From: Enterobacter soli ATCC BAA-2102
GTDB taxonomy: Bacteria > Pseudomonadota > Gammaproteobacteria > Enterobacterales > Enterobacteriaceae
Reading direction: 5' to 3'
Assembly: GCF_001654845.1 (NCBI RefSeq)
Contig: NZ_LXES01000007.1
Span: 1-64,000 of the forward strand
DNA length: 64,000 nt
A program made the position numbers and the translations under genes. Shown here one piece after another: positions 38,825 to 50,566 of the stretch. How positions within the stretch are numbered: position 1 is the stretch's first letter; every line of letters begins with the position of its first letter. Under the pieces are notes generated by a model that was given only the letters and a program-made list of their open reading frames with translations, searched no databases and was not told the DNA's origin.

Positions 38825-39869
38825 TTTACTGTTTCTGATAGTGTTTTCACTCCTACCACTCAAAGAGGCACTGGCGCTTAACTGCTATCTGGGCGTCTCA
38901 GGTGGTCCAGTAGAAGAAACAAAAACAATCACCCCTTTTTCAATCCCAAGCAACGCGATAGTTGGTCAAAAGATCTGGGAATCTAACGACATTAAGATCC
39001 CGGTAACCTGTGACCAAAACGCCACAGGCAACTTTGAAAAAGAGGATATCTACGCCTGGGTTAACCCCTACCCCGCCCCCTCGGATCCTTACTACGAGCT
39101 CGGCGTAACATACGAAGGCATGGACTACGACGCAACTGGGCAGCCAAACGGCGTGGATACAACCCAATGCCTTGATAATAAACAGATAGAAATTTATACC
39201 CCAGATCAAATCAAACAAATGGGCTGGGAGGATCGTATCTGTTCTGGCAACGCTAACGATATCCATATCTCACGCACGTTCATGGTGCGGTTTCGCCTCT
39301 ACGTCAAAATAAAGGCCATACCGCCGCACGGTTACGTTAGCTCACTTGGGGATTACATTGTGGTGCAGTTCGATGGTAAAGGCGGCGTAAACCAGATGTC
39401 TGATGCTAAAAACCTTAAGTACCACATCAACGGTCTAAACAACATTATCGTCCTGGATTGCGGCGCGACCTTCAGCATCTATCCTGAAAACCAGGAGATC
39501 GATTTTGGCACGTTTAGCGCCAGGGACATTGTGAACCAAAAAACACGTACTCGCACCTTCACCGTTAAAACCACCAAAGTGCAGGATGCAGAATGCTCCG
39601 ACGGGTTTAAAATGGATTCATCCTTTTACACTACCGAAACCCTTAGCAATGAAGATACCGCTCTGCTCATTGGTAACGGTCTAAAATTGCGAATACTTAA
39701 CGGCACCCAGCCATATACTTACAACCAATACAACGAGTATGCCGATTTCACAGGCAGTACGTTGCAGTATGAACAAACCTATACCGCCGAGTTGTCGCCG
39801 GTACCAGGAAAGGCCATTCAGTCCGGCCCGTTCGAAACCGTGGTGCTGTTCAAAATCAACTATCACTAA
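38808..39869 (+). CDS. Fimbrial tip adhesin/minor subunit (YqiI-like)
   Basis: 353-residue exported protein, last gene of the fimbrial operon. A signal peptide ends near [10 protein letters not shown]. The N-terminal half (to about residue 200) has its own cysteines (TQCLDN, DRICSG) and looks like a receptor-binding domain. The C-terminal half is a pilin domain starting [19 protein letters not shown], with a second cysteine in VQDAECSDG and a beta-strand donor tail VVLFKINYH. Two-domain layout and position point to the tip adhesin. Receptor unknown. Confidence 0.88.
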   Translation: MRNITNLLFLIVFSLLPLKEALALNCYLGVSGGPVEETKTITPFSIPSNAIVGQKIWESNDIKIPVTCDQNATGNFEKEDIYAWVNPYPAPSDPYYELGVTYEGMDYDATGQPNGVDTTQCLDNKQIEIYTPDQIKQMGWEDRICSGNANDIHISRTFMVRFRLYVKIKAIPPHGYVSSLGDYIVVQFDGKGGVNQMSDAKNLKYHINGLNNIIVLDCGATFSIYPENQEIDFGTFSARDIVNQKTRTRTFTVKTTKVQDAECSDGFKMDSSFYTTETLSNEDTALLIGNGLKLRILNGTQPYTYNQYNEYADFTGSTLQYEQTYTAELSPVPGKAIQSGPFETVVLFKINYH

Positions 39870-39874
39870 AAACA

Positions 39875-39901
39875 AAAAAGCCGGGATTCTCCCGGCTTTT
39901 T
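39875..39901. terminator. Bidirectional terminator between the adhesin gene and ribB
   Basis: Stem AAAAAGCCGGGA / TCCCGGCTTTTT with a TTC loop. A- and T-runs on both sides let it end both convergent transcripts. Confidence 0.9.
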
Positions 39902-39916
39902 CCACTTCAGCATTTA

Positions 39917-40570
39917 TCAGCTGGCTTTACGCTCATGCGCCTGGCGATATTCCACCAGATCTTCGATGGTCACAACCGGCATATTGTGCAGACGCGCAAA
40001 GGTGATGCATTCTGGCGCACGCGCCATGGTGCCGTCATCGTTGGTCAGTTCACACAGAACACCCGCTGGTTTGAAGCCAGCCAGAGTTACCAGGTCGATA
40101 GTCGCTTCGGTATGACCGCCACGGGTCAGCACGCCACCAGCCTGAGCACGCAGCGGGAATACATGGCCCGGACGGTTCAGGTCAGACGGTTTTGCACCAT
40201 CAGCAATGGCCGCACGTACCGTAGTCAGACGGTCGGCCGCAGAAACACCGGTGGTCACGCCATGCGCCGCTTCGATGGTCACGGTAAAACCGGTACCAAA
40301 CGCGCTGGTGTTGTTTTCGACCATCATCGGCAGCTCAAGCTGCTTACGACGATCTTCGGTAATACACAGGCAAACGATGCCACTACCGTGACGGATGGTC
40401 AGCGCCATCTGTTCAACGGACATGTTTTCGGCGGCGAAAATCATATCGCCTTCGTTTTCACGGTTTTCATCGTCAAGCACCATCACACCGCGGCCTTCGC
40501 GCAGTGCATCCAGTGCATGTTCAACACGCTGAGTTGAAGTGCCAAAAGAGGAAAGTAGCGTCTGATTCAT
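39917..40570 (-). CDS. ribB: 3,4-dihydroxy-2-butanone-4-phosphate synthase
   Basis: Converts ribulose 5-phosphate to the four-carbon unit of riboflavin. 217 residues, monofunctional RibB. Family motifs: [18 protein letters not shown] (acidic metal/substrate loop, about 32-49), GSGIVCLC, and [20 protein letters not shown] with THE-type residues at HTEATIDL. An FMN riboswitch lies in the 5' leader (40681-40822), so synthesis should fall when FMN is abundant. Confidence 0.98.
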   Translation of the reverse strand: MNQTLLSSFGTSTQRVEHALDALREGRGVMVLDDENRENEGDMIFAAENMSVEQMALTIRHGSGIVCLCITEDRRKQLELPMMVENNTSAFGTGFTVTIEAAHGVTTGVSAADRLTTVRAAIADGAKPSDLNRPGHVFPLRAQAGGVLTRGGHTEATIDLVTLAGFKPAGVLCELTNDDGTMARAPECITFARLHNMPVVTIEDLVEYRQAHERKAS

Positions 40571-40680
40571 GGTAAAAAAACCTCATTAAAATTATGGTTA
40601 CCAGAATCAGGGCAGTCTTAGGAGCGCCACATAAGTAGCAAAAAAATAACGTGAGCGGGCCCATGCCCGACTTGATCGTT

Positions 40681-40822
40681 ACTCTCTCCCATCCGGACTC
40701 TAACCGTCGGCCCCGGAATTACACCGGATCTGCTGACCTTTGAGTTTTCACCCAAAGCGCTCGCGGGCTTTCAGCGTCACGCTGATTTACCGCCGGTGGG
40801 GAATTTCGCCCCGCCCTGAGAA
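40681..40822 (-). promoter_or_regulatory. FMN riboswitch (RFN element) in the ribB leader
   Basis: On the minus strand the conserved blocks appear in order: TCAGGGCGGGGCGAAATTCC, CCACCGGCGGTA, AGCCCGCGAGC, GGTCAGCAGATCCGGT, and CCGACGGTTAGAGTCCGGAT. They form the six-stem RFN fold. It ends about 110 bp upstream of the ribB start codon. Confidence 0.95.
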
Positions 40823-40948
40823 TAAGCGAAGTAACTATAACGCTATTGATTAACCTGGGCAATGCATAAGCTTCAAACAATATTGGTTTATCCTGGGGCG
40901 CGACGCGCTACAATGGTCATCAACACCGTTTCATCAAGGGAAGCCACA

Positions 40949-41245
40949 ATGATTGACCCGAAAAAAATTGAGCAAATTGCGCGCCAGGTCCATGAGTCCA
41001 TGCCGAAAGGCATTCGTGAATTTGGTGATGACGTTGAGAAGAAAATCCGCCAGACGTTGCAGGCGCAGCTGGTTCGCCTTGATTTGGTCAGCCGTGAAGA
41101 GTTTGACGTGCAGACACAGGTACTGTTGCGCACCCGCGAAAAACTGGCGTTGCTGGAACAGCGTTTAACCGAGCTGGAAAACCGTAATGCACCGGAAGAA
41201 GTGAAGCCAGCCCCGGCTATTCCGCCGGTGGACGATCAGGAGTAA
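40949..41245 (+). CDS. ubiK: Ubiquinone biosynthesis accessory factor UbiK (YqiC)
   Basis: Small trimeric coiled-coil accessory factor needed for efficient aerobic ubiquinone synthesis with UbiJ. The start at 40949 ([18 protein letters not shown]) gives 98 residues, like the E. coli 96-residue protein; the upstream in-frame start would add 29 residues from the leader. The C-terminal half is a heptad-rich coiled coil ([20 protein letters not shown]), followed by an acidic/proline tail. Confidence 0.95.
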   Translation: MIDPKKIEQIARQVHESMPKGIREFGDDVEKKIRQTLQAQLVRLDLVSREEFDVQTQVLLRTREKLALLEQRLTELENRNAPEEVKPAPAIPPVDDQE

Positions 41246-41254
41246 GGTAAATGC

Positions 41255-41326
41255 AAAACGGCAACCTCGGTTGCCGTTTTTAGTGTTTGCGCCCTCTCCC
41301 CGTGGGAGAGGGTTGGGGTGAGGGCA
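41255..41326. repeat. 72-bp composite repeat: terminator plus CCCTC hairpin, copy B
   Basis: Inverted copy of the 32807-32878 repeat: AAAACGGCAACC-TC-GGTTGCCGTTTT (terminator at 41255-41281), then the CCCTCTCCC / GGGAGAGGG hairpin. It lies between the convergent ubiK and hldE genes and should end both transcripts. Confidence 0.85.
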
Positions 41327-41340
41327 CCAGCCCGCACAGA

Positions 41341-42771
41341 TTACTGACTGTCTTTCTGGATCTTCTTAATGATGTTGGTGGTTGAACACCCGTCCTCAAA
41401 ATTGAGCACCATCACTTCACCGCCGTTCGCCCAGACCTCTTCGCTACCCGCGATTTGCTCTGGCTTGTAATCACCGCCTTTTACCAGCAGATCCGGCAAA
41501 ATGCCTGCGATCAGGCGCTGCGGGGTATCTTCTTCAAAGGAGACAACCCAGTCCACCGCTTCCAGCGCGCCAAGTACAATCATTCGTTGTTCCAGTGGAT
41601 TCACCGGACGTGTTTCACCTTTCAGACGTTTCGTTGACGCATCGCTGTTCACCGCCACAATCAGGCGATCGCCCAGCTTGCGCGCATTCGCCAGATACGA
41701 GACATGCCCGGCGTGCAGAATATCGAACACCCCATTGGTCATAACCACTTTCTCACCGCGTTTACGTGCGGCGGCAACAGCGGCTTTCAGTTCGTCTTCG
41801 CTCATCACACCGAAACCGGTATCTGCACGGCCGCGCACGGCGTTTTCCAGCTCGATAGGCGAAACGGTTGATGTCCCCAGCTTGCCGACAACCACTCCCG
41901 CCGCGGCGTTGGCAAAATAGCAGGCTTCTTCAAGCGAGTTACCCGCCGCAAGCGTTGCCGCCAGTACGCCAATCACCGTATCGCCAGCACCGGTCACGTC
42001 ATACACTTCCTGCGCCTGGGTTGGCATATGCAGAGGTGCTTTGCCCGGCTGAATCAGGGTCATGCCTTGTTCTGAACGGGTCACCAGCAGTGCAGACAGC
42101 TCGAAATCAGCAATGATCTTCATGCCGCGTTCGACAATTTCAGCTTCCGTTTTGCACTTGCCCGCCACCGCTTCAAACTCAGAGAGGTTTGGCGTCAGAA
42201 GCGTTGCACCGCGATAGCGTTCAAAATCGGTCCCTTTCGGGTCGATAAGCACAGGAACATTCGCTTTACGCGCCAGCTGGATCATCTTCTGGACGCTTGC
42301 CAGCGCGCCTTTGGCGTAGTCGGAAAGTACCAGCGCACCGATATTCCCCAGCGCCTGATTGATGCGCTCGTGCAGCGGCTCCGGATCAACACCTTCAAAA
42401 CCTTCTTCAAAGTCGAGGCGGATCAGCTGCTGGTTACGGGAAAGCACACGCAGTTTGGTAATCGTCGGGTGTGTCGGAACAGAAACGAAGTCACACTTCA
42501 CGTTCACGTCCGCCAGCGACTTGCTCAGCGCACGCGCCGCATCGTCGATACCGGTCAGCCCAACCAGACGCGAATGCGCGCCCAGAGAAGCAATGTTCAT
42601 CGCCACGTTTGCCGCGCCGCCAGGACGCTCTTCAATGGTGTCGACCTTGACCACCGGAACAGGTGCTTCCGGGGAGATGCGGCTGGTTGGCCCATACCAG
42701 TAGCGATCCAGCATCACATCACCGACAACCATAACCCCAGCACGTTCAAACTCTGGCAGTGTTACTTTCAT
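41341..42771 (-). CDS. hldE: Bifunctional heptose-7-phosphate kinase / heptose-1-phosphate adenylyltransferase
   Basis: Two-domain enzyme making ADP-heptose for the lipopolysaccharide inner core. The N-terminal ribokinase domain (1 to about 318) has [15 protein letters not shown] and the catalytic [15 protein letters not shown]. The C-terminal nucleotidyltransferase domain (about 344-476) has [16 protein letters not shown] (HxGH motif). 476 residues. glnE lies 40 bp upstream, then ygiF, an order conserved in enterobacteria. Confidence 0.98.
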   Translation of the reverse strand: MKVTLPEFERAGVMVVGDVMLDRYWYGPTSRISPEAPVPVVKVDTIEERPGGAANVAMNIASLGAHSRLVGLTGIDDAARALSKSLADVNVKCDFVSVPTHPTITKLRVLSRNQQLIRLDFEEGFEGVDPEPLHERINQALGNIGALVLSDYAKGALASVQKMIQLARKANVPVLIDPKGTDFERYRGATLLTPNLSEFEAVAGKCKTEAEIVERGMKIIADFELSALLVTRSEQGMTLIQPGKAPLHMPTQAQEVYDVTGAGDTVIGVLAATLAAGNSLEEACYFANAAAGVVVGKLGTSTVSPIELENAVRGRADTGFGVMSEDELKAAVAAARKRGEKVVMTNGVFDILHAGHVSYLANARKLGDRLIVAVNSDASTKRLKGETRPVNPLEQRMIVLGALEAVDWVVSFEEDTPQRLIAGILPDLLVKGGDYKPEQIAGSEEVWANGGEVMVLNFEDGCSTTNIIKKIQKDSQ

Positions 42772-42811
42772 TCCTGACTCCAGAAAGATTCACAATTTGC
42801 GCGCGATAATA

Positions 42812-45667
42812 TCACACTTGTTTTGTTACGCACGGTTCCACCAGCCACTTCTGCCAGCTGGCGGTGACCTGCGCGCGTTCCTGCGTAAAACAGTCCAGCG
42901 CCACATTGCCGGGCTGTTCCTGTAATGCCAGATGATGCAGCTCATCCCGCAGCGTAGTGTAGGCGCGCGTTAACGCCTGCGCTTCCTGCTCATCCATAAT
43001 GTCGTTTTGCGCCAGCAGTTCCAGAATGCGCACATTGTCCGACCAGCGGATAAGCTTCGGCTTCTCGTGGGCGTGGCGCAGCACAAGATACTGCGTAATA
43101 AACTCGATATCCGTAATACCGCCTTCATCGGCTTTAATATCAAAGCGATCGCGATGTTTATTGCCTAAGTGGGCGCGCATTTTTTCACGCATTTCACGCA
43201 CTTCGGTTTGCAGCGTGCTGCCGTCACGCGTTTTGGTCATCACGTCACGGCGGATGCTATCAAATTGGGTTTTAAGCTGCGGATCGCCATAGACGACGCG
43301 CGCGCGCACCAGCGCCTGATGCTCCCACGTCCAGGCTTCGTTTTGCTGATAATCGGCGAACGACTCCGTGGAAGTTACCAGCATCCCCGCAGCACCCGAT
43401 GGGCGCAGACGCGCGTCCACTTCATACAAAATGCCTGACGAGGTGCGGGTACTGAACAGGTGCATAATGCGCTGCGCCAGACGCAGATAGAACTGACGCC
43501 CGTCGATTTCGCGTTCGCCGTCGGTCATCACATCCACCGGACAGTCATGCAGGAAGATCAAATCAAGGTCAGAGCTATAGCCCAACTCCCAGCCGCCAAG
43601 CTTCCCGTAACCCACCACGGCAAAACCGCGGCCCTCACGGTCGGCCAGATGTTTCGGTTGCCCGTAACGCGCCACCATTTGCATCCACGCCTGTTGTACC
43701 ACCGCATCGATGATGGCTTCGGCAAGCCAGGTTAAGTGATCGCTCACTTTCATTACCGGCAGCGTTCCGGCGATATCAGCCGCGGCCACACGCAGCATCT
43801 GCGCCTGTTTAAACTGACGCAGTGCCTCCAGCTGTTGCTCTTCATCCTCTTCCGGCACGCGCAGCAAATACTGACGCAGTTCATCCCGGTAAGCATCGGT
43901 TGCCGTCGGCTGATAAAGCGTGTTCGGGTCGAGCAACTCGTCAAGCAGCAACGGGTAGCGTGCAAGCTTATTGGCGACCATCGGCGATGCGGCACACAGC
44001 GTAATCAGGTGTTTCAGCGCGCCAGGGAACTCGCTCAGCAGCTCAAGGTAGGTTGTTCGCGTGATGATCCCGCTCAGCAGCGGCATCATACGCGACAATG
44101 GTACAGGGGCATCCGCACGAGAGCAGACCTCGCTCAGCAGATGCGGCATCAGATGATCCAGCACCTGGCGGCCACGCGGGCCGATTGCGCGCTTGTTCAG
44201 CTCGCCACGGAAATCGGCAATCAGCACTACCACGCGGTGACGGTCATCGTCACTTAAGTGCGCCAGTACAGGCGTAGTGTCGTCTTCCTGCAACGCATCC
44301 TGCCACAGTTCGCGCCAGTGCTCTGAGAGCGTATCGTCCTGCGATTCGCTTTCATCATCGCCGATAAGGTCGTTAAAGATCCGGCGTACGCCCGCCATGT
44401 GCGATTCCAGCTTTTCGGTCAGTGCCGTCCAGTCGTCCACACGCATTCCCCAGGCCAGACGCGCGCGATTAAGGTCATCGCCCGGCAGGGTTTGCGTTTG
44501 CTCATCGTTGATGCTTTGCAGCAGGTTTTCCAGACGGCGCAGGAACAAATAGGCGTTGTGAAGCGTGCTGGCATCCCCTTCCGGCAGAAGGTGAAGCTGC
44601 TCAATGGCGGTCAGGGTCGGTAACAGCGAACGGGATTGCAGTGAAGGCTCACGCCCGCCGCGAATAAGCTGGAAGACCTGCACGATAAACTCGATTTCAC
44701 GAATACCGCCCGCGCCAAGTTTGATGTTGTCTTTCAGGCCACGACGGCGCACTTCGCGCGCAATCATCCCTTTCATGTTACGCAGAGACTGGATCACGCT
44801 GAAATCGATATAGCGGCGGAACACAAACGGGCGCAGCATGGCGCGCAGCTCGTTGGCGTAGACATCGCCGTTATCGCCCATGATCCGCGCTTTGACCATC
44901 GCATAACGTTCCCAGTCGCGCCCTTGCTCCTGGTAATAATCTTCCAGCGCTGCAAAGCTCAACACCAGCGGGCCGCTGTCGCCAAACGGACGCAAACGCA
45001 TATCCACGCGATAGACGAAGCCATCCTGAGTGGGTTGATCCAGCGCTTTAATCAGACGCTGCCCCAGGCGGGTAAAGAATTGCGCGTTGTCCAGCTCACG
45101 CCGACCGCCGCGCGTCGTTCCTTTCTCCGGCCAGGCAAAGATCAGGTCGATATCGGAAGAGAAATTCAGCTCTCCACCGCCGAGCTTGCCCATCCCCAGG
45201 ATCAGCAACGGCTGAGGAACCCCCTCCTCGCTGCACGGCGTGCCCCACTCTTTACAGCAGGCGTCGTACAGCCAGTCTCTTGCCGCCACAATCAGCGTCT
45301 GCGCCAGCTCGCTCAGCTGTTGCAACGTGCTCTCTTCGCTGACCAGCTCCAGCGCCTGCGCCCAGGCAATACGCACCATCACCCGACGGCGGAACAGACG
45401 CAGCTCGCGCATCAGCGTTGCTTCATCTGCCACGCCACTGAGCGCGGTTTGTAGCCAGCCGGCATACTGCTGCCACTCGTCAGCCTGCGGCGGCGAGCTC
45501 TCAAGCTCCGCCAGCCAGTCAGGGTTAGCGGTTACGCTTTCCTGCACAAAATCACTGAACGTGAGTACGCTTTTAGCCTGCTCACTTAATGATGACGCCG
45601 GTAATGACTCAGGCAGACGTTCGCAAACGGTCTGCCACTGCTGCTGTAACTGCGAAGAGAGCGGCAT
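42812..45667 (-). CDS. glnE: Glutamine synthetase adenylyltransferase/deadenylylase
   Basis: Nitrogen-control enzyme that adds and removes AMP on glutamine synthetase under PII control. 951 residues with two nucleotidyltransferase domains: the N-terminal deadenylylase half carries [20 protein letters not shown], and the C-terminal adenylylase half [20 protein letters not shown]. Both keep the GGxELxxSSDxDL metal-binding motif. Slightly longer than the E. coli enzyme (946). Confidence 0.98.
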   Translation of the reverse strand: MPLSSQLQQQWQTVCERLPESLPASSLSEQAKSVLTFSDFVQESVTANPDWLAELESSPPQADEWQQYAGWLQTALSGVADEATLMRELRLFRRRVMVRIAWAQALELVSEESTLQQLSELAQTLIVAARDWLYDACCKEWGTPCSEEGVPQPLLILGMGKLGGGELNFSSDIDLIFAWPEKGTTRGGRRELDNAQFFTRLGQRLIKALDQPTQDGFVYRVDMRLRPFGDSGPLVLSFAALEDYYQEQGRDWERYAMVKARIMGDNGDVYANELRAMLRPFVFRRYIDFSVIQSLRNMKGMIAREVRRRGLKDNIKLGAGGIREIEFIVQVFQLIRGGREPSLQSRSLLPTLTAIEQLHLLPEGDASTLHNAYLFLRRLENLLQSINDEQTQTLPGDDLNRARLAWGMRVDDWTALTEKLESHMAGVRRIFNDLIGDDESESQDDTLSEHWRELWQDALQEDDTTPVLAHLSDDDRHRVVVLIADFRGELNKRAIGPRGRQVLDHLMPHLLSEVCSRADAPVPLSRMMPLLSGIITRTTYLELLSEFPGALKHLITLCAASPMVANKLARYPLLLDELLDPNTLYQPTATDAYRDELRQYLLRVPEEDEEQQLEALRQFKQAQMLRVAAADIAGTLPVMKVSDHLTWLAEAIIDAVVQQAWMQMVARYGQPKHLADREGRGFAVVGYGKLGGWELGYSSDLDLIFLHDCPVDVMTDGEREIDGRQFYLRLAQRIMHLFSTRTSSGILYEVDARLRPSGAAGMLVTSTESFADYQQNEAWTWEHQALVRARVVYGDPQLKTQFDSIRRDVMTKTRDGSTLQTEVREMREKMRAHLGNKHRDRFDIKADEGGITDIEFITQYLVLRHAHEKPKLIRWSDNVRILELLAQNDIMDEQEAQALTRAYTTLRDELHHLALQEQPGNVALDCFTQERAQVTASWQKWLVEPCVTKQV

Positions 45668-45689
45668 TATTGGGGGTTCCTTGCCAAAG

Positions 45690-46991
45690 TTAACGTTTTC
45701 CGCTGTGCAGCCAGAACGGATCCTGAGAAATGGCCTCGTTGCGGAAATGCTCTATTTCTATGTGTTGCCGGGTTTCGATAGCGTGCTTCAGCCCCTGCCA
45801 GTTATCCAGCCAGGCCTGCGCTTTGGCGTCATCGTACGCACCCGCCAGCAGCAAAATGCTGTCGATGTTGCGCGCCAGACGAGGAAGCTGATCGCCATAC
45901 TGATCGCCCAGCGGGTACGCAAAGGTGGTTTTCAGTTCAGCGGCATGGCGGGAAAGATGGGTATCGGCAAAACGTTTGAACGATTCGGCGATTTTCGCCT
46001 GCGCTTTCGCGTCCAGGAACGAGCGCCAGCCGTGCGACACCAGGAACTCTGTCAGCGCCAGTTTGGCTGTTGCGGTTTGCGGGCTGTAGATGGCCGTCTG
46101 AGCCGACACATCCGAGAGCATCACCGCTTCGGTTTGCGTCAGTAAATCACGTAAGTGAGCGCTCGCTTTGCGAGGAACAATACCGCCAAAAAGCGCTAAG
46201 GTATGGCGCACAAGGCCAATCGCCGCCAGCACATGACCTTTTGCCCCTTTAACACCGCGTGACCACAGCTCTTCATGGTATTGCCATTGCGAAAGCGCCA
46301 GCTCCAGAGACGCTTCCAGCCCTTGCTCTACAGAGGCTTTCGGCGCTACGCGCAAAATAGTAGTCGGCTTCAGTGCGCGTGGCGCATTGCCGGCCGCCAG
46401 ATGGTATCCGCGCGCAGCTTTGCTCAGGCTGCCCTGACGTAAACCGGACTGATTCACCAGTTTGCGCGCCAGCTTCAGCACGTCGTCGGCATCGCCTTCG
46501 AGTAGCTCAAGCTCCAGTTCGCAGATTGGCTCCTGGAATTCACCCGCTTTGACCTCACCCAAATCCAGAGCGATTTCGATACGACTTTTACCTTCGTTCA
46601 CCAGCCATTTTTCGCGCCAGAAATCGGTGCTGAACAACGGTTGCACCTGCTGCGCGAGTGTTGACGGCAGTTCTCCTTCTGGCCAGACTTCGGCCGGGAA
46701 ACGATCCAGTTCAAGTTCGGGCTTGCTGATGTCGATATTATATTCAGGACGCTGATGTAAACCGCCCACCACACGGCCGGCGATTTTCATCGTCATTTCG
46801 TAGCGCCCGCTGGCACCACGAATACGCAGCCCCATGTCATGACGGCGCAGCCAGTTGTCCGGCGTTTCGTAATAGATGTTGAGCAGTTGAACCGGTTCAT
46901 GATGCTCGCCGGTCAGCTGATGCAGGTGCTGACGGAGTGCGTCAACGCTATCTTTTTCTACTATAAATTTTAATTCGATCTCTTGAGCCAT
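45690..46991 (-). CDS. ygiF: Inorganic triphosphatase YgiF (CYTH-CHAD)
   Basis: Hydrolyses tripolyphosphate in E. coli. The N-terminal CYTH tunnel domain (1 to about 200) starts with the signature [11 protein letters not shown] (ExExK); a C-terminal CHAD domain (about 215-430) rich in His and Arg follows and probably binds polyphosphate. 433 residues, full length. It lies 22 bp upstream of glnE and is divergent from ygiM. Confidence 0.96.
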   Translation of the reverse strand: MAQEIELKFIVEKDSVDALRQHLHQLTGEHHEPVQLLNIYYETPDNWLRRHDMGLRIRGASGRYEMTMKIAGRVVGGLHQRPEYNIDISKPELELDRFPAEVWPEGELPSTLAQQVQPLFSTDFWREKWLVNEGKSRIEIALDLGEVKAGEFQEPICELELELLEGDADDVLKLARKLVNQSGLRQGSLSKAARGYHLAAGNAPRALKPTTILRVAPKASVEQGLEASLELALSQWQYHEELWSRGVKGAKGHVLAAIGLVRHTLALFGGIVPRKASAHLRDLLTQTEAVMLSDVSAQTAIYSPQTATAKLALTEFLVSHGWRSFLDAKAQAKIAESFKRFADTHLSRHAAELKTTFAYPLGDQYGDQLPRLARNIDSILLLAGAYDDAKAQAWLDNWQGLKHAIETRQHIEIEHFRNEAISQDPFWLHSGKR

Positions 46992-47228
46992 AGCCTTGTA
47001 CTTACGGTTGTGTCACAGCTGAATCAATTAAGGCGAACTTACTCGCCAGTTTCTTGTCAGTACATAGTATTTTGCGCCAAATTGCCACGCAATGAGCAAT
47101 TTGACGGGCGTAAAAGTTTGAAGCAGTGGTTAACAGGACACAGATGATTCTGATTGATGATGAATCCTTTGCGTAGAGACACTGATGCCACTACTATCGT
47201 TCCACTTTTTATGAAAATAACGACTGAT

Positions 47229-47849
47229 ATGCTTAAATTACGCCTGATTGGACTCACTTTACTTGCTTTTAGCGCCGCGACAGCGGTACACGCTGAAGAG
47301 AAACGTTACGTTTCTGACGAACTGAACACCTGGGTACGCAGCGGCCCTGGGGATAATTATCGCCTCGTGGGCACAGTTAATGCCGGCGAGGAAGTGTCGC
47401 TTTTACAGACCAACACTGACACCAACTATGGTCAGGTTCGCGACAGCACCGGTCGTACTTCCTGGATCCCACTGAAAGAGCTGAGCAATGTGCCAAGCCT
47501 GCGCACCCGAGTGCCCGATCTGGAAAATCAGGTAAAAACCCTGACCGACAAGCTGAACAATATTGACGGCACCTGGAACCAGCGCACCGCAGAAATGCAG
47601 CAGAAAGTGGCGCAGAGCGACAGCGTGATAAGCGGTCTGAAGGACGAAAACCAGAAGCTGAAAAACGAGCTGATTGTCGCGCAGAAGAAAGTCAATGCCG
47701 CCAATCTCCAGCTCGATGACAAACAACGCACCATTATCATGCAGTGGTTTATGTATGGCGGCGGCGTACTGGGCGTCGGTCTGGTGCTGGGTCTGGTTCT
47801 GCCACTCCTTATCCCTAGCCGTAAGCGTAAAGACCGCTGGATGAATTAA
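47229..47849 (+). CDS. ygiM: SH3-domain membrane protein YgiM
   Basis: 206 residues from the ATG at 47229 ([20 protein letters not shown]), which starts a clean signal peptide; the upstream in-frame start adds 25 residues without support. Mature [20 protein letters not shown] is a bacterial SH3 domain, followed by a coiled coil (about 95-165) and a C-terminal membrane anchor ([20 protein letters not shown]) with a basic tail. It is anchored in the inner membrane with the SH3 part in the periplasm. Function unknown; it precedes cca by about 60 bp. Confidence 0.95.
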   Translation: MLKLRLIGLTLLAFSAATAVHAEEKRYVSDELNTWVRSGPGDNYRLVGTVNAGEEVSLLQTNTDTNYGQVRDSTGRTSWIPLKELSNVPSLRTRVPDLENQVKTLTDKLNNIDGTWNQRTAEMQQKVAQSDSVISGLKDENQKLKNELIVAQKKVNAANLQLDDKQRTIIMQWFMYGGGVLGVGLVLGLVLPLLIPSRKRKDRWMN

Positions 47850-47910
47850 TTCGTCTTCGATGCCAGACTTACGTACTATCTTGCGAAAAGAGAAAACGGG
47901 AGTGTTGGGC

Positions 47911-49152
47911 GTGAAGAGTTATCTGGTCGGTGGTGCGGTTCGTGATGCGTTGTTAGGTCTGCCGGTCAAAGATAAAGACTGGGTGGTGGTCGGCGCCACG
48001 CCAGAAGAGATGCTCAGCGCGGGCTACCAGCAGGTAGGCCGCGATTTTCCTGTTTTTCTGCATCCACAAAGCCGCGAAGAGTACGCCCTGGCGCGCACGG
48101 AACGAAAATCGGGTTCTGGTTATACCGGCTTTACCTGCTATGCCGCGCCGGATGTGACCCTGGAGCAAGATTTACTGCGCCGCGATCTCACGATTAATGC
48201 CCTGGCGCAGGACGACCAGGGCAACATCATTGACGCCTACGGCGGCCAGGACGATCTGCGTAACCGCATTCTGCGCCACGTCTCCCCTGCCTTTTCCGAA
48301 GATCCGCTGCGCGTGCTGCGCGTGGCGCGTTTTGCTGCCCGTTACGCTCATCTCAGCTTCCGTATCGCAGATGAGACGATGGCGCTGATGACCGCCATGA
48401 CGGATGCGGGTGAACTTGAACACCTCACGCCAGAGCGCGTCTGGAAAGAGACGGAAAACGCCCTGACGACCCGCAACCCGCAGGTCTTTTTCCAGGTGCT
48501 GCGTGATTGCGGCGCGCTGAAAGTGCTCTTCCCGGAAGTGGATAATCTGTTTGGCGTCCCGGCTCCGGCAAAATGGCATCCGGAAATTGACACCGGCGTT
48601 CACACGCTGATGACGCTGAGTATGGCTGCGATGCTGAGCCCGGAAGTGGACGTGCGTTTTTCCACACTGTGCCACGATCTGGGTAAGGGGTTAACGCCAA
48701 AAGAGTTCTGGCCGCGCCACCACGGGCACGGTCCGGCAGGCGTGAAGCTGGTTGAAGGAATTTGCCAGCGCCTGCGCGTGCCTAACGATATCCGTGACCT
48801 GGCAAAACTGGTGGCAGAGTTCCATGACCTGATCCACACCTTCCCGATCCTGAAACCGGCCACCATCGTGAAGCTGTTCGATAACATCGACGCCTGGCGC
48901 AAACCGCAGCGCGTGGAGCAAATCGCCTTAACCAGCGAAGCCGACGTGCGCGGGCGCACCGGGTTTGAAGCCTGTGATTACCCGCAGGGGCGTTTGCTGC
49001 GTGAAGCGTGGGATGTCGCCAGAGCCGTGCCGACAAAAGATGTCGTCGACGCCGGATTCAAAGGCCCGGACATTCGTGAAGAGCTGACAAAGCGCCGGAT
49101 TGACGCGGTAACCGCGTGGAAGGAACAACGTTGCCCTCAGCCCAAAGACTGA
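47911..49152 (+). CDS. cca: CCA-adding multifunctional tRNA nucleotidyltransferase
   Basis: Builds and repairs the 3' CCA of tRNAs. Class II nucleotidyltransferase head: [14 protein letters not shown] and [11 protein letters not shown] (DxD-type metal site), then [13 protein letters not shown]. The C-terminal HD domain ([20 protein letters not shown]) gives phosphatase/phosphodiesterase activity, typical of gammaproteobacterial Cca. The GTG at 47911 with ACGGGAG upstream yields 413 residues, matching the 412 of E. coli; an upstream in-frame ATG is rejected. Confidence 0.96.
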   Translation: MKSYLVGGAVRDALLGLPVKDKDWVVVGATPEEMLSAGYQQVGRDFPVFLHPQSREEYALARTERKSGSGYTGFTCYAAPDVTLEQDLLRRDLTINALAQDDQGNIIDAYGGQDDLRNRILRHVSPAFSEDPLRVLRVARFAARYAHLSFRIADETMALMTAMTDAGELEHLTPERVWKETENALTTRNPQVFFQVLRDCGALKVLFPEVDNLFGVPAPAKWHPEIDTGVHTLMTLSMAAMLSPEVDVRFSTLCHDLGKGLTPKEFWPRHHGHGPAGVKLVEGICQRLRVPNDIRDLAKLVAEFHDLIHTFPILKPATIVKLFDNIDAWRKPQRVEQIALTSEADVRGRTGFEACDYPQGRLLREAWDVARAVPTKDVVDAGFKGPDIREELTKRRIDAVTAWKEQRCPQPKD

Positions 49153-49162
49153 GGACAACGGG

Positions 49163-49984
49163 TCAGAAGAAGACCACGTAGACGGCAGCCGCCACGATAA
49201 AGCGGTAGATAGCGAACGGAATAAACGAAATACGCTTAATCAGTTGCAGGAAGGTTTTGATCGCAATCAGCGCCACGATAAAGGCCGTGATAAAGCCCAC
49301 CGCGAACATCGGAATATCACCTGCGGTCAGGAAGTGGTAGCTCTTATAGACGTCTAGCACGGTCGCGCCCATCATCATCGGTACCGCCAGCAGGAACGAA
49401 AACTCCGATGCCGCATAGCGGCTAACGCCCATCAGCATCCCACCGGAAATGGTCGCTCCAGAACGGGAAAAGCCCGGCCACAGCGCCAGACACTGGAAGC
49501 AACCGATCATAAACGCCTGGCGATAGGTCATATCGTCCAGACCTTCTGCGCGTGGCGTTTTCGGCTTCAGCACTTCTGCTGCAATTAACAGGAAGCCGCC
49601 GACCACCAGCGCGTACATCACATTAATAGGGTTGAAGAGCGATTTGATCGTGTCGTGGAATACCAGTCCCAGAATCACCGCCGGGACCATACCCAAGAGG
49701 ATATGGATAAGCGTCAGACGGCCTTTGCCCACACCTTCATGCTCCGGCGGGCGGCCGAAGTGAATACCAATCAAACCAAACAGACGACGCCAGAACATCA
49801 CGACCACGGCCAGAATGGAGCCGAGCTGAATCACCACTTCGAACGTCTTGGCGGTATCGCCTTCAAAGCCCAGCAGATGGCCAACGATAATCATGTGACC
49901 GGTACTGGAAACCGGCAAAAACTCCGTCAATCCTTCGACCACACCCAGTATTGCCGCCACCAGCAGCGAGTGTATATCGCTCAT
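49163..49984 (-). CDS. uppP: Undecaprenyl-diphosphatase
   Basis: Integral membrane enzyme (BacA/UppP) that recycles undecaprenyl pyrophosphate for peptidoglycan and other envelope polymers; overexpression gives bacitracin resistance. 273 residues, about eight transmembrane segments. Signature motifs: [20 protein letters not shown] (about 14-33) and [13 protein letters not shown] near residue 170. Convergent with cca. Confidence 0.97.
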   Translation of the reverse strand: MSDIHSLLVAAILGVVEGLTEFLPVSSTGHMIIVGHLLGFEGDTAKTFEVVIQLGSILAVVVMFWRRLFGLIGIHFGRPPEHEGVGKGRLTLIHILLGMVPAVILGLVFHDTIKSLFNPINVMYALVVGGFLLIAAEVLKPKTPRAEGLDDMTYRQAFMIGCFQCLALWPGFSRSGATISGGMLMGVSRYAASEFSFLLAVPMMMGATVLDVYKSYHFLTAGDIPMFAVGFITAFIVALIAIKTFLQLIKRISFIPFAIYRFIVAAAVYVVFF

Positions 49985-50090
49985 CTATAAACCCCTAAAA
50001 AGATATAAAAAAACGGTTCACCCATCAGGCAACCGTGAAAGTTACAGCGTTAAGACCGATATAACAGAAAAAGGTTTAGCAATTATGACG

Positions 50091-50459
50091 TTAATGACGT
50101 CCTTTCAGATTATGGCCACGCTCAATAATAACGCCAACATTTGTCGCGCGAGCGACCGCACCAGGCTTACTCAGTTTGATGCGCACCCAGGGAGAGTTGA
50201 ATTTGTTCAGCAGCAGCTCCGCCACCTCTTCCGCCACGCGTTCTACCAGCGCAAAACGTTGCCCTTCAACGTGGCTAATGACCGTTTCACTGATATCGGC
50301 ATAGCTGAGGCAGTCATTGACGTCATCACTTTTTGCCGACTTGCGGTTATCCCAGCCCATTTCGATATCGAACACCAGTTTCTGCTCAATGGTCTGTTCC
50401 CAGTCGTAAACACCAATAGTGGTGATTACCGAAAGTTGCTCTATAAATACAATATCCAT
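50091..50459 (-). CDS. folB: Dihydroneopterin aldolase
   Basis: Cleaves 7,8-dihydroneopterin to 6-hydroxymethyl-dihydropterin and glycolaldehyde in folate synthesis. 122 residues from the ATG at 50459 ([20 protein letters not shown]); a GTG one codon upstream is also in frame but unlikely. Conserved features: the glutamate in GVYDWE, and [14 protein letters not shown] (catalytic lysine) near residue 100. Divergent from plsY, as in E. coli. Confidence 0.97.
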   Translation of the reverse strand: MDIVFIEQLSVITTIGVYDWEQTIEQKLVFDIEMGWDNRKSAKSDDVNDCLSYADISETVISHVEGQRFALVERVAEEVAELLLNKFNSPWVRIKLSKPGAVARATNVGVIIERGHNLKGRH

Positions 50460-50566
50460 CACGACCTGCCTGCTTTTTGGCTAAACCGGATACCACTTCC
50501 GGCGAATTATGCGTATTATCCACAGATGTTGAGAATACAGATACATTTTCAAAACGGAACAGCGTT

